Shown here: positions 1 to 7,557 of the stretch, piece by piece
Layout: each line of letters begins with the position of its first letter
Position numbering within the stretch: the stretch's first letter is position 1
NCBI GenBank assembly: GCA_021820165.1
Contig: JAKADW010000057.1
Span: forward strand, 1 to 9,318
Direction: 5' to 3'
Source of the DNA: Bacillota bacterium
GTDB taxonomy: Bacteria; Bacillota_E; Sulfobacillia; Sulfobacillales; Sulfobacillaceae
Length of the DNA stretch: 9,318 bases
Translations under genes and position numbers: made by a program
The notes under the pieces: model-generated
The model's input: only the letters and a program-made list of their open reading frames with translations
Told to the model about the DNA's origin: nothing
Database searches by the model: none

Positions 1-83
1 GGGTCAGTTCCAGCTTGCGTTAATAATTCTAGGTTACACTAGAGGAAGCGCTAGGAAAGGACAGGAACACGCATCTGGACTCT

Positions 84-1088
84 GTGACACCCGACTTGCC
101 AACGTTGCTCTTGGTCAACCCCAGATCCCGCCGGGGGTCCCAAACCTTTGAGCACATTGCCTCGGACTTGGCAAAACGGTTAAATTTGGTCGACCAGGCG
201 CTTACCGACTCAGCCGAGGACCAAGCCAACCGAATACGACGCGGGCTGGATCAAGGCATTCGTCGCTTTATTATTGGGGGCGGCGACGGAACCCTGTCCG
301 CCGCAGCCGATGCATTGGTGGGTAGCGATGGGATCTTAGGGGTGCTGCCTCTGGGCACGGGAAACACCTTTTCTCACGGATTGGGTCTGCCATCGGGATG
401 GCAGGCTCTGTGCTACCTATTGGCCGAAGGAAATGTCGCCCGTTACGACGTGGGGATAGCCGATAAAGATGGGATCCGGCGTGTATTTCTCAATAGCCTG
501 ACCATGGGCTTCAGCGAGCAACTCGTAGAACTATTAACGCGTGAATCTAAAGACCGCTTCGGCTATTTCGCTTGGATCGTCGAGTTTCGCCGTGCCTTGT
601 CGCGGACTCCCACGCTCCAGGTCACACTCTCCTGGCCCGAAGGTCAGGATAGCTTCTTGACGCGCCAACTGGTGGTTGTGAACGGACGCACGATTGCTGC
701 TGGCATTAGCGCCACGCCCGTTTCTTCAGGCCAGGACGGCCTGTTGGAGGTCTTTCGTTTAGGCGGGCCCTCACTCTTTTCCATTGCCCGACTCGGCACC
801 AAATTGTTGGCAGGCCGCTTGCTGACCGACCGGGAAGCCCATTACATGGCCCTTACCGAGGTTGCCGTGGAGACGACCCCTTCCTTGCCGGTTAATATTG
901 ACGGCGAGATCTGGCACACCCCACCTTTGACCTGTCGGGTGCTGCCAGCTGCCATTACCGTCATTGTTCCCACCCATCGGGGCCCAGTACCCGACCGCTG
1001 GCCTTTGGTTACCCGGACGTTGGGCGGATCCCGAGCTCTGTTGCCACGCGTGCGTACCTACTCAGGGGGTCCTCGTTCCTTTAAATGA
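84..1088 (+). CDS. Diacylglycerol kinase family lipid kinase (YegS/BmrU type)
   Basis: The 334-residue product resembles the bacterial diacylglycerol/sphingosine kinase-like family, which phosphorylates lipid hydroxyl groups with ATP at the inner face of the membrane. The nucleotide-binding motif GGGDGTL lies near residues 65-71. It is followed by LGVLPLGTGNTFSHGLGLP (about 85-103), the family's G-x-GTGN block, then FLNSLTMGF (about 136-144) and a late VNIDGE motif (about 270) in the C-terminal beta-rich domain. The length is typical. The start is a GTG at 84; the frame is closed by a stop at 30-32 and no ATG lies between, and the ribosome binding site is weak (GGA at 77-79). The last 50 or so residues after the family fold are basic and not recognisable. 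The gene converges on ilvE and their 3' ends overlap by 8 bases. It has no evident link to amino acid synthesis. The true substrate cannot be told from sequence. Confidence 0.88.
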   Translation: MTPDLPTLLLVNPRSRRGSQTFEHIASDLAKRLNLVDQALTDSAEDQANRIRRGLDQGIRRFIIGGGDGTLSAAADALVGSDGILGVLPLGTGNTFSHGLGLPSGWQALCYLLAEGNVARYDVGIADKDGIRRVFLNSLTMGFSEQLVELLTRESKDRFGYFAWIVEFRRALSRTPTLQVTLSWPEGQDSFLTRQLVVVNGRTIAAGISATPVSSGQDGLLEVFRLGGPSLFSIARLGTKLLAGRLLTDREAHYMALTEVAVETTPSLPVNIDGEIWHTPPLTCRVLPAAITVIVPTHRGPVPDRWPLVTRTLGGSRALLPRVRTYSGGPRSFK

Positions 1089-2010
1089 CGGAGACGCCCG
1101 GGTATACGGCCGTTCCGTGGGTCGCCGCATACTCCATAAAATGCGTCCGAAGTGCTCGGGTGATGGGACCTGGGGTTCCGTCACCAATCATCCGCCCATC
1201 GCAACTGACCGCCGCAATAATCTCCGCAGCCGTCCCCGTGAGGAAACACTCCTCCGCATTATAAAGCTCGTGGACGGTGAAATTTTCCTCCGATACCCGA
1301 ATCCCCAGACCCTCTGCCAGCTCCATCACAACAGCGCGGGTAATTCCTGGCAAAATACCCGCAGAACGGGGAGGCGTGACAATCGTCCCACGTCGGACAA
1401 TGAACACGTTGTCGCCCGTACCTTCCACCACGTGACCGAGTTGGTTCAGGAGCACCATCTCCGGAACCCCACGCTGAGCCGCCTCAATCTTTGCCAACAC
1501 GCTGTTGAGATAGTTGAGTGACTTAATTTGCGGATTGAGAACATCGCCAGACGGGCGACGACTGGCTGCCGTAGCCAGAGCTAAGCCGGACTCATAGAAG
1601 GCCTCCGGAAATAGTTGGATACGGTCGGCGATAATGATCACGGTGGGTTCTGGGCATTGGCGAGGGTCTAGCCCCAGATCGCCCGGCCCGCGAGACACCA
1701 CCAAGCGAATGTAGGCATCTTGGAGCTGGTTGGCAGCCACCGTGGCTTTCAGGGCCTCCGTCATCTCACTCTGGGTTTCCCGAATCGTGAGTAGCAAACT
1801 CTTGGCCGACTGGTACAGACGATCCAAGTGGTCCTCTAGCCGGAAGATCCGGCCAGCATAGGCGCGAATTCCTTCAAAGATTCCGTCGCCATAGAGGAAC
1901 CCGTGATCCAAAGGAGAAATCCGAACCTCCTCCTCCGGCATGATCGCTCCGTTGTAGTACAACATGCGTCCCATCTCATGCACATCCTCTAGTAGTGTAA
2001 TAGGGGGCAT
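1081..2010 (-). CDS. ilvE: Branched-chain amino acid aminotransferase
   Basis: This is a fold-type IV PLP enzyme that swaps the amino group between glutamate and the 2-oxo acids of valine, isoleucine and leucine, the last step of all three pathways. The product is 309 residues, the usual size. Visible motifs are DHGFLYGDGIFEGIRAY (about residues 35-51), the PLP-lysine region PQIKSLNYLNSVLAK (about 160-174), VEGTGDNVF (about 196-204), GILPGITR (about 218-225) and FLTGTAAEI (about 256-264). The ATG at 2010 lies 7 bases after the ilvB stop, with a weak GAGGG upstream. Homologues usually begin close to the conserved YxNG segment, so ATGs at 1974 (MGRMLYYNG) or 1965 are real alternatives. It is the last gene of the operon. 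Its TAA lies inside the end of the convergent kinase gene, and no terminator is visible beyond it. Confidence 0.95.
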   Translation of the reverse strand: MPPITLLEDVHEMGRMLYYNGAIMPEEEVRISPLDHGFLYGDGIFEGIRAYAGRIFRLEDHLDRLYQSAKSLLLTIRETQSEMTEALKATVAANQLQDAYIRLVVSRGPGDLGLDPRQCPEPTVIIIADRIQLFPEAFYESGLALATAASRRPSGDVLNPQIKSLNYLNSVLAKIEAAQRGVPEMVLLNQLGHVVEGTGDNVFIVRRGTIVTPPRSAGILPGITRAVVMELAEGLGIRVSEENFTVHELYNAEECFLTGTAAEIIAAVSCDGRMIGDGTPGPITRALRTHFMEYAATHGTAVYPGVSVI

Positions 2011-2017
2011 CGGGATA

Positions 2018-3676
2018 TCAACCCTCGATAACCTCCGACAAACTCTTCCCGCTCGGCACCATAGGAAAGACCATTTCGTTGGGATCGACCGCCACTTCTA
2101 CCAACATGGGGCCACTGGTAACATCCCATGTCTCTAGCGCCTGAGCGAAGGCCTCCAAGGAAGCGACTGTCATGCCGGGAATTCCATAGACGCGAGCCAA
2201 ATCCACGAAATCGGGGTTGGAGAGCGTCACCCCGTGCCGACGTTGGCCATGAAACAGGTCTTGCCATTGCCGTACCATGCCATGCCCTTGATTGTTCATC
2301 ACCACGATGGCCACGGGGATACGGTATTGCGCCACGGTCGCCAGTTCTTGGAGATTCATTTGAAAACTGCCGTCGCCCGTCACTAAGATCACGCGGCCGC
2401 GCTCACGATGGAGACTCGCACCAATGGCGGCCGGCAACCCATAACCCATTGTGCCGGCTCCTCCCGAGGTAAGGAAAGTCCGAGGCTTTGTACGCGGCAC
2501 AAAGAGGGCCGCCCACATCTGATGTTGCCCCACATCGGTCACCACCACATCGTGGCCGCTCAGCCGTCCAGCCAAGATCTGAAGCGTGGCCGGGGTAGAC
2601 ACATGCCCATCAGGCGCCGACGGGACGATCAGCGGGTGTTCTTCTTGCCAGGCACGAATGGTCTCCATCCATTCGTCACGGCGGCCTCGGGGAATGGTCC
2701 GCACGAGCGCTGGCAGCACATCCCGCAAATCTCCCGCGAAAGTGAGGTCCGGGGTCACGATTTTGTTACGCTCAGTGCGGTCCACTTCGACATGAACGAT
2801 ATGTGCTCGGGGCGCAAATTGGTCCAAGCGGCCTGTCACCCGATCGTCGAAGCGGACCCCAAGGGCGATAATCAAGTCCGCCTCCTGGATGGCATGGTTG
2901 GCTGCATAGGTTCCGTGCATGCCCAACATGCCCAAAGACAAGGGATGGTCGGCCGGAAATGCCCCCAAGCCCATCAAGGTAGTTGTCACCGGCGCATGTA
3001 AGGCCTCGGCCAACTCCTTCACCAAGGGAGCCGTGTTGCTTTGAACCACGCCGCCTCCCACATACAACACCGGACGCTTAGCCCGGCGCGCATAGGCGGT
3101 CAATCGAGCCGCATCGAGGGCCGACATGCGCCACGGGGGGGACTCCGGCATTTCGTAAGTCCTGGCCGCTCCCGATTCCTCGCCCATTTGTACGTCTTTC
3201 GGAAGTTCGACCAAGACGGGACCCGGCCGCCCACTAGTGGCGAGTCGATATGCCGCCCGAATCACCGACTCGACTTCATCGGCATGGGATATCTTCCAGC
3301 TATGCTTGACCACCGGGAGTGCCATGGTGAAGATATCGGCCTCCTGAAAAGCATCCGTTCCAATGAGACCCGTGGCCACCTGACCCACCAACACGACAAT
3401 GGGGGTAGAATCCGTCATGGCTGTCATCAATCCAGTCATGGCATTAGTGCCCCCCGGGCCCGAGGTAACCAGTGCCACGCCCGGTTGCCCGCTCGCCCGA
3501 GCAAAGCCGTCCGCCGCATGAATGGCGGCCGACTCATGTCGCGTCACCACAAACGGCATGTCGGACCTCTCGTAAAGCGCATCCACCAAAGGGAGAACCG
3601 CGCCTCCTGGAACGCCGAACACTGCCCGGCTTCCTAATTTATGAAGTGTATGCCACACGCGCTCTGCACCGGTCAT
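2018..3676 (-). CDS. ilvB: Acetolactate synthase (acetohydroxyacid synthase) large catalytic subunit
   Basis: ThDP-, Mg- and FAD-dependent enzyme that condenses two pyruvates to 2-acetolactate, or pyruvate plus 2-oxobutyrate to 2-aceto-2-hydroxybutyrate, the committed step to valine, leucine and isoleucine. The product is 552 residues, normal for the family. The N-terminal ThDP domain shows GVPGG (about residues 20-24) and RHESAAIHAADGFARASG with the catalytic Glu, then SGPGGTNAMTG. The central FAD-type domain follows. The C-terminal pyrophosphate domain has the ThDP motif from GDGSFQMN to VVMNN, with the usual spacing, then GMVRQWQDLF. The segment before GMVRQWQ reads NNQGHG where many homologues have a YLG-like sequence. 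The start is the ATG at 3676, 8 bases after AGGAGG and 16 bases after leuB. The open frame reaches 3790, but the extra 38 residues would lie inside leuB and match nothing in the family. The ACT-domain subunit is four genes away at the operon's front, not adjacent as is common. Confidence 0.95.
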   Translation of the reverse strand: MTGAERVWHTLHKLGSRAVFGVPGGAVLPLVDALYERSDMPFVVTRHESAAIHAADGFARASGQPGVALVTSGPGGTNAMTGLMTAMTDSTPIVVLVGQVATGLIGTDAFQEADIFTMALPVVKHSWKISHADEVESVIRAAYRLATSGRPGPVLVELPKDVQMGEESGAARTYEMPESPPWRMSALDAARLTAYARRAKRPVLYVGGGVVQSNTAPLVKELAEALHAPVTTTLMGLGAFPADHPLSLGMLGMHGTYAANHAIQEADLIIALGVRFDDRVTGRLDQFAPRAHIVHVEVDRTERNKIVTPDLTFAGDLRDVLPALVRTIPRGRRDEWMETIRAWQEEHPLIVPSAPDGHVSTPATLQILAGRLSGHDVVVTDVGQHQMWAALFVPRTKPRTFLTSGGAGTMGYGLPAAIGASLHRERGRVILVTGDGSFQMNLQELATVAQYRIPVAIVVMNNQGHGMVRQWQDLFHGQRRHGVTLSNPDFVDLARVYGIPGMTVASLEAFAQALETWDVTSGPMLVEVAVDPNEMVFPMVPSGKSLSEVIEG

Positions 3677-3692
3677 TGCATCGGCCTCCTCG

Positions 3693-4754
3693 TTATATGT
3701 TCTCCAGATGGGATAGTACTGCCTCCGTGACTTGCTGCGTTCCTTCTGTGCCGCCGAGGTCGGGGGTGCGGATACCGTCCCCCAGGGCAAGCCGAATCGC
3801 TCGACGAATGGCCGCTGCCGCCTTGGGCTCCCCGAACGTCCATTCCATCATCATGGCCACCGAGCCGATAGATCCCAGGGGGTTGCTGATGCCTCGCCCG
3901 GCGATGTCCGGCGCTGAGCCATGGATAGGCTCATAGAGACCGGGTCCGGGTTCGAACTGCCGCACCGTCGCCGATGCCATCACCCCCAGGCTTCCCACCA
4001 ATCCGCCGGCCAGATCGCTTAGAATGTCGCCAAATAAGTTCTCCGCAATCACCACCCGATACGTATCGGGTGCGGTCACCATCTCCGCCGCCGCGGCATC
4101 GACATATCGGTGCAATAGCGGCACACGGGGGTAATGTTCGTGCACACGGTTGACCGTCTCGCGCCAGAGTTTGGATGTTTCCAACACATTGGCTTTATCC
4201 ACGGAGACCAACGGCACGCCTTCGCGCTCCGCCAACTGAAAGCCAATCCGGGCAAGGCGTTCGATTTCGAACACGGCGTACCGAGACGTGTCCATCGCCT
4301 CCAGCACCCGATCGGCCCGTAGGTTTCTTCCCCGAGGGGTGCCGTAATACAGGCCGCCTAGAAGTTCTCGGACGATAATCCCGCGGGTCGGAGGATGCTT
4401 AAGCGGCGATGCCGACTCCAAACCCGGCAGCACCTCGAAGGGGCGTAGGTTCGCGAAAAGACCCAATGACTCTCGCATCAAGAGCAACCCCTGTTCAGGG
4501 GTCACCGGACTTGCCACCCAACGGGGTCCCCCCACCGCGCCTAAAAGAACGGCGTCGACCTCATGAACCAACCGCTCGGTGTCTGCCGGAAAAGGATGGC
4601 CAGTCGCCTCGATGGCGTCTCCGCCAATGACCCCCCGTTCAGTTTCGATCGGTAGCCCGAATAGTTCCCCCGTCCGCATGAGGACGGCTTCGGCGGCGGC
4701 CGTCACTTCGGGCCCAATGCCATCTCCCGGCAACACGGCAACTTTATGCGCCAT
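3693..4754 (-). CDS. leuB: 3-isopropylmalate dehydrogenase
   Basis: NAD-dependent, metal-requiring oxidative decarboxylase that turns 3-isopropylmalate into 2-oxoisocaproate, the third leucine-specific step. The product is 353 residues, the standard size. It shows the N-terminal VLPGDGIGPEV, the LLGAVGGPRW block, RESLGLFANLRPFEV with substrate-binding arginines, RELLGGLYYG with the catalytic Tyr, SVDKANVLETSKLWRETV with the catalytic Lys, ENLFGDILSDLAGGLVGSLG with metal-binding aspartates, and YEPIHGSAPDIAGRGISNP for NAD binding. The ATG at 4754 is chosen because AGGTGAG sits just upstream and MAHKVAVLPGDG is a normal N-terminus. A GTG at 4763 would add three residues but lies on that ribosome binding site. 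The gene overlaps the end of leuA by 11 bases, which suggests translational coupling. leuC and leuD, which usually accompany leuB, are not in the window. Confidence 0.96.
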   Translation of the reverse strand: MAHKVAVLPGDGIGPEVTAAAEAVLMRTGELFGLPIETERGVIGGDAIEATGHPFPADTERLVHEVDAVLLGAVGGPRWVASPVTPEQGLLLMRESLGLFANLRPFEVLPGLESASPLKHPPTRGIIVRELLGGLYYGTPRGRNLRADRVLEAMDTSRYAVFEIERLARIGFQLAEREGVPLVSVDKANVLETSKLWRETVNRVHEHYPRVPLLHRYVDAAAAEMVTAPDTYRVVIAENLFGDILSDLAGGLVGSLGVMASATVRQFEPGPGLYEPIHGSAPDIAGRGISNPLGSIGSVAMMMEWTFGEPKAAAAIRRAIRLALGDGIRTPDLGGTEGTQQVTEAVLSHLENI

Positions 4755-5916
4755 GGGGCTCACCTGCCGAGGCTTTCATTTCGTGCCACAAGGCCATGAG
4801 CTCCCCGTCATTGATGGCCTGTTTCTCCTCAGCCAGGGTCTTAATGCGGCGCTGCATGATGTGAATGTCGTCGGCCGTATAGGAAATGCCCATGCGCTCC
4901 AAGCGATTCCGGAGTGCGTGGCGGCCGGAGTGCTTGCCCAAGATTAACCGGCTTCCCTGCCCGAGAGCACCGGCGTCCAGAAACTCGTAAGTTTTGGGAT
5001 CCTTCAACATGCCGTCTTGATGGATGCCGGATTCGTGGCGAAAGGCGTTGTCCCCTACGATAGCCTTGTTGGCTTGCACCAACATCCCTGTGCATTGACT
5101 GACCAATTGACTGGTGCGATAGATTTCAGAAAGCATCAACCCATGCGAAAGTCGCCAATGGTCGGCGCGCGCGAACAGAGCCACGGCGACCTCTTCCAGC
5201 GCGGCATTACCCGCCCGTTCACCGATGCCGTTAATGGCGACCTCCACCTGGCGAGCGCCGGCTTTGACGCCTGCCAAGCTGTTCGCCACCGCGAGCCCCA
5301 TGTCATCGTGGCAATGGACGGAAATCACCGCATCCGAAGGCAACGCCTCGCGCAGAAAGCCAATGAGCGCACCATACTCATCGCTCATCGCGTAGCCCAC
5401 AGTGTCGGGAAAATTCAAGGTGCGAGCGCCGCCTTCATAGGCGGCCATGGCCACGTCGACCAGAAACTCAGGATCCGAGCGGGTCGCATCCTCGGCGGAG
5501 AACTCCACATCGTTGCAGTGACGACGAGCCTTCTCGACCGACGCCTCTACGCGCTTAAGAACCTCATTGGGCGTAAGATTCAGCTTGGCCTTCATGTGCA
5601 CCGCAGACGTAGCGATGAAGACGTGAACACGGGCCGAGCGCGCCGGCTCCAACGCCTTAAGTGCCGCGTCGACGTCCTGCTCCTCGCAACGGGCCAGGGC
5701 CGCAACGCTACAGGACTCAATCTCGGCCGCGATTTGGTGGACCGCATCAAAGTCGCCTTTCGAGGAAATCGGAAAACCCGCCTCAATGATGTCTACCGAA
5801 AGCTTTTGCAACTGATGGGCAATACTGACCTTCTCCTGCACCGTGAGCGCAACGCCCGGCGATTGTTCTCCGTCCCGGAGCGTCGTGTCCAAAATCCATA
5901 CCCGCTCGTTATCCAT
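4744..5916 (-). CDS. leuA: 2-isopropylmalate synthase, short form without the regulatory domain
   Basis: DRE-TIM metallolyase that condenses acetyl-CoA with 2-oxoisovalerate, the first leucine-specific step. The N-terminal barrel starts with LDTTLRDGEQSPG (about residues 9-21), carrying the metal-binding Asp. Metal-binding histidines appear in HCHDDMGLAVANS (about 200-212). NGIGERAGNAALEE, the family motif FRHESGIHQDG (about 290-300) and LGKHSGRHAL in subdomain I/II follow. These favour isopropylmalate synthase over homocitrate or citramalate synthase. The product stops at 390 residues, soon after the subdomain II helices; usual bacterial LeuA is about 500-520 residues, with a C-terminal domain that binds leucine. 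The stop lies at a domain edge and leuB follows with overlap, so this looks like a natural short form, not a frameshift. The ATG at 5916 has AGGAGGTG 9 bases upstream, encoded in the tail of ilvC, whose stop is 3 bases away. Confidence 0.92.
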   Translation of the reverse strand: MDNERVWILDTTLRDGEQSPGVALTVQEKVSIAHQLQKLSVDIIEAGFPISSKGDFDAVHQIAAEIESCSVAALARCEEQDVDAALKALEPARSARVHVFIATSAVHMKAKLNLTPNEVLKRVEASVEKARRHCNDVEFSAEDATRSDPEFLVDVAMAAYEGGARTLNFPDTVGYAMSDEYGALIGFLREALPSDAVISVHCHDDMGLAVANSLAGVKAGARQVEVAINGIGERAGNAALEEVAVALFARADHWRLSHGLMLSEIYRTSQLVSQCTGMLVQANKAIVGDNAFRHESGIHQDGMLKDPKTYEFLDAGALGQGSRLILGKHSGRHALRNRLERMGISYTADDIHIMQRRIKTLAEEKQAINDGELMALWHEMKASAGEPHGA

Positions 5917-5919
5917 GAA

Positions 5920-6945
5920 TTACCGCACCTCCTCTTCGGCCTCAGCTTCCACTGAAGGCCTAAGCCACGACATCATCTGTCGCAAGTCGCGCCCTACCGC
6001 TTCTACCGGATGCTGACGCGCGCGCTCTCGGAGAACGTTGAACTCCGGGCGCCCTTCCCGGTTCTCCGCCATCCACGCGCGGGCAAAGGTTCCCTGCTGA
6101 ATACGGTGCAACACCTGCCGCATTTTCTCCCGCACTTGGTCGTCAACGAGGCTTGGGCCCACCGTCAACCCTCCGTACTCGGCCGTATCGGACACCGAAT
6201 ACCACATGGCGCCTAGTCCGCCCTCGTACATGAGGTCAACAATCAACTTCATCTCGTGCAAGGTCTCGAAATATGCGATCTCTGGCTGGTACCCCGCCTC
6301 CACCAGCGTTTCAAAGCCGGATTGAATGAGCGCGCTAACTCCACCGCAGAGCACGGTCTGCTCCCCGAATAAATCGCTTTCGGTCTCCTCACGAAAGGTG
6401 GTCTCAATCACTCCCGCCCGAGTCCCGCCAATACCCCGGGCGTACGCCATGGCGAGCGCACGGGCGTCCCCGCTGGCGTCTTGATGCACGGCCACTAGAC
6501 AGGGGGTACCCTGACCCTCGCGATACAAGCGGCGGACCAAATGCCCCGGGGCTTTAGGGGCCACCATGAACACGTCGACAAAGTCCGGGGGCACGATTTC
6601 CCCAAAATGGATGGCAAATCCGTGAGCAAAGGCCAAAGCCTGGCCGGGTCGAAGATACGGACGGATTTCATCGCGATAGAGATCCGGTTGCACGTGATCG
6701 GGGGCCAAGATTTGAATGACGTCCGCGTGTTGAGTGGCTTGGCTCACGTCCATAACCGTCAGGCCGTCCCGTTTAGCCCGTTCGCGGGAAGCTCCGGGCC
6801 GGATGCCAACGACAACCGAAACGCCACTTTCGCGAAGGTTTAAGGCGTGGGCGTGGCCCTGACTTCCGTAACCGATGATGGCCACCTTCCGCGCTTGAAT
6901 GTGCCTTAAATCAGCGTCCTGGTCGTAATATATCTTGGCCTTCAT
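5920..6945 (-). CDS. ilvC: Ketol-acid reductoisomerase, class I (short)
   Basis: NAD(P)H- and Mg-dependent enzyme that isomerises and reduces acetolactate or acetohydroxybutyrate to the dihydroxy acids of valine/leucine and isoleucine synthesis. The 341 residues match the short class I enzyme. The Rossmann motif is [17 protein letters not shown] (about residues 26-42). The cofactor-selecting loop [13 protein letters not shown] (about 47-59) lacks the Trp often seen after the serines. Then come APKAPGH with the catalytic Lys (about 129-135), [16 protein letters not shown] with metal-binding Asp and Glu (about 187-202), [18 protein letters not shown] with the two further glutamates (about 226-243), and [11 protein letters not shown] with the substrate-binding Ser. 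The ATG at 6945 overlaps the ACT gene's stop as ATGA, with AAGGAGG upstream. An acidic tail (EAEAEEEVR) extends past the knotted domain; its codons also supply the leuA ribosome binding site. Confidence 0.97.
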   Translation of the reverse strand: MKAKIYYDQDADLRHIQARKVAIIGYGSQGHAHALNLRESGVSVVVGIRPGASRERAKRDGLTVMDVSQATQHADVIQILAPDHVQPDLYRDEIRPYLRPGQALAFAHGFAIHFGEIVPPDFVDVFMVAPKAPGHLVRRLYREGQGTPCLVAVHQDASGDARALAMAYARGIGGTRAGVIETTFREETESDLFGEQTVLCGGVSALIQSGFETLVEAGYQPEIAYFETLHEMKLIVDLMYEGGLGAMWYSVSDTAEYGGLTVGPSLVDDQVREKMRQVLHRIQQGTFARAWMAENREGRPEFNVLRERARQHPVEAVGRDLRQMMSWLRPSVEAEAEEEVR

Positions 6946-7265
6946 ACTGATGCCTCCTTCTTGATGTGAGAAATGCGAATACGTCGACTCCCGAGGTCGA
7001 CGGGACCCTGGCCAATCACAAGAGAAGACTCAGGGGTCTCCAGTGTCATGGAGCGAATGTCCTGGTGCCGGGAGAGCTGCCGCATCAACTTTTGAGCACC
7101 CCCATGATCGGTTTCCACCTCCAAAGTGGCCCAAATGTGTCGGTCCTCCCGGTTTTTTTCGAAGGATGCGCGCGATACGTCCGCGCGTCGTTGGCTGACC
7201 AGTGCCCAGAGCCGTGCTTCGGCCCCATCTGCCAGTGCCATCTGAATCCTGATGCGGTATCCCAT
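6942..7265 (-). CDS. Short ACT-domain protein, putative acetolactate synthase regulatory subunit (IlvM/IlvN-like)
   Basis: The product has 107 residues. The first 75 or so fit one ACT domain with a beta-alpha-beta-beta-alpha-beta order: YRIRIQMAL, the [14 protein letters not shown] helix, [19 protein letters not shown], the [14 protein letters not shown] helix and IRSMTLE. The pattern resembles small subunits of acetohydroxyacid synthase, which activate the IlvB catalytic subunit and carry amino acid feedback. It is much shorter than the usual IlvN/IlvH (about 160-170 residues) and closer to the IlvM size. The final 30 residues (from about SSLVIGQG to KKEASV) are basic and match no family I recognise. 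The ATG at 7265 is set by AAGGGAGGGA at 7271-7280. The frame extends to 7307, but that extension lies within the leader terminator. It is the first gene after the T-box and overlaps ilvC by four bases (ATGA). Assignment to acetolactate synthase rests on context plus fold pattern. Confidence 0.8.
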   Translation of the reverse strand: MGYRIRIQMALADGAEARLWALVSQRRADVSRASFEKNREDRHIWATLEVETDHGGAQKLMRQLSRHQDIRSMTLETPESSLVIGQGPVDLGSRRIRISHIKKEASV

Positions 7266-7288
7266 GGATTTCCCTCCCTTGAGGTAAT

Positions 7289-7316
7289 AAAAAACCCCTT
7301 TCCACAACGGAAAGGG
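7289..7316 (-). terminator. Intrinsic terminator of the T-box leader
   Basis: On the minus strand the 8-bp stem CCCTTTCC/GGAAAGGG with the 5-base loop GTTGT (7316-7296) is followed by G and six T residues (7294-7289). The 5' arm overlaps the CGTCCCTT segment that the T-box needs for its antiterminator, so the two structures exclude each other. The ribosome binding site of the first gene lies 9 bases past the T run and is not sequestered, so control is at transcription, not translation. Confidence 0.95.
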
Positions 7317-7521
7317 ACGTTTTCACGTGGTACCACCCTTCTTCCCCCGTCGAAGACGGGGCTCGACATGGATAACGGCATGACCCGCCTCTCCCTCCAC
7401 GACCTCACGATCGTTCTCGAAAGAGTGCTCCGGGGCGAGGTGTCTTCGATGAGAGTCTTGGGCTTTCACCGTCCCCAAGTCGCTTGTGCACCCTCTACTC
7501 GTCGACGCTCCCCTTCATCGC
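7289..7521 (-). promoter_or_regulatory. T-box leader RNA (tRNA-responsive transcription antitermination)
   Basis: Read on the minus strand, Stem I opens with CGATGAAGGGG (from 7520) and closes with CCCCGGAGC (7435-7427), the usual basal K-turn pieces. The AGTA half of the loop-E motif is at 7499-7496 and GAA at 7447-7445. The helix GAGGGT/ACTCTC (7495-7490 with 7456-7451) separates them from the distal arm. That arm carries AGCGA (7484-7480), then CTTGGG/CCCAAG around a loop with GGTGAAAG. Stem III is CCCCGTC-TTC-GACGGGG (7361-7345). The invariant T-box AAGGGTGGTACCACG is at 7340-7326, with the UGGU bulge at 7335-7332. AAGGG and ACG can pair with CGTCCCTT just before the terminator to form the antiterminator. 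Uncharged tRNA would hold this form and let the operon be transcribed. The canonical specifier slot reads GAC (7444-7442), with ATC at 7450-7448 and CTC at 7453-7451 as alternatives. Confidence 0.96.
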
Positions 7522-7527
7522 GAAAAT

Positions 7528-7557
7528 TCTATAGCAAAAGGCCCGCAACAAGTTCAA
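7528..7557 (-). promoter_or_regulatory. Possible sigma-A type promoter in front of the T-box
   Basis: On the minus strand TTGAAC (7557-7552) and TATAGA (7533-7528) are 18 bases apart, each with 4 of 6 consensus matches. A start about 7-8 bases later falls at 7521-7520, exactly where T-box Stem I begins. However, the -35 box lies in the 3' arm of the riboswitch hairpin, so the match may be a by-product of that structure. If active, it would let the T-box operon be transcribed without passing the riboswitch. Confidence 0.35.

Noticed and set aside
15..40. Possible promoter for the kinase gene (TTGCGT and TACACT)
   Set aside because: The spacing is only 14 bases and matches are partial, so it is not reportable as a promoter.
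2408..3001. Plus-strand open frames inside ilvB and the other operon genes
   Set aside because: They are antisense shadows of well-identified enzymes, with no family motifs and no ribosome binding sites.
3677..3790. 38-residue N-terminal extension of IlvB
   Set aside because: It lies wholly inside the end of leuB, resembles no known AHAS leader, and the ATG at 3676 has AGGAGG at good spacing.
7266..7307. N-terminal extension of the ACT protein starting at 7307
   Set aside because: It would begin inside the T-box terminator stem and has no ribosome binding site, whereas the ATG at 7265 follows AAGGGAGGGA and matches the start of the ACT fold.
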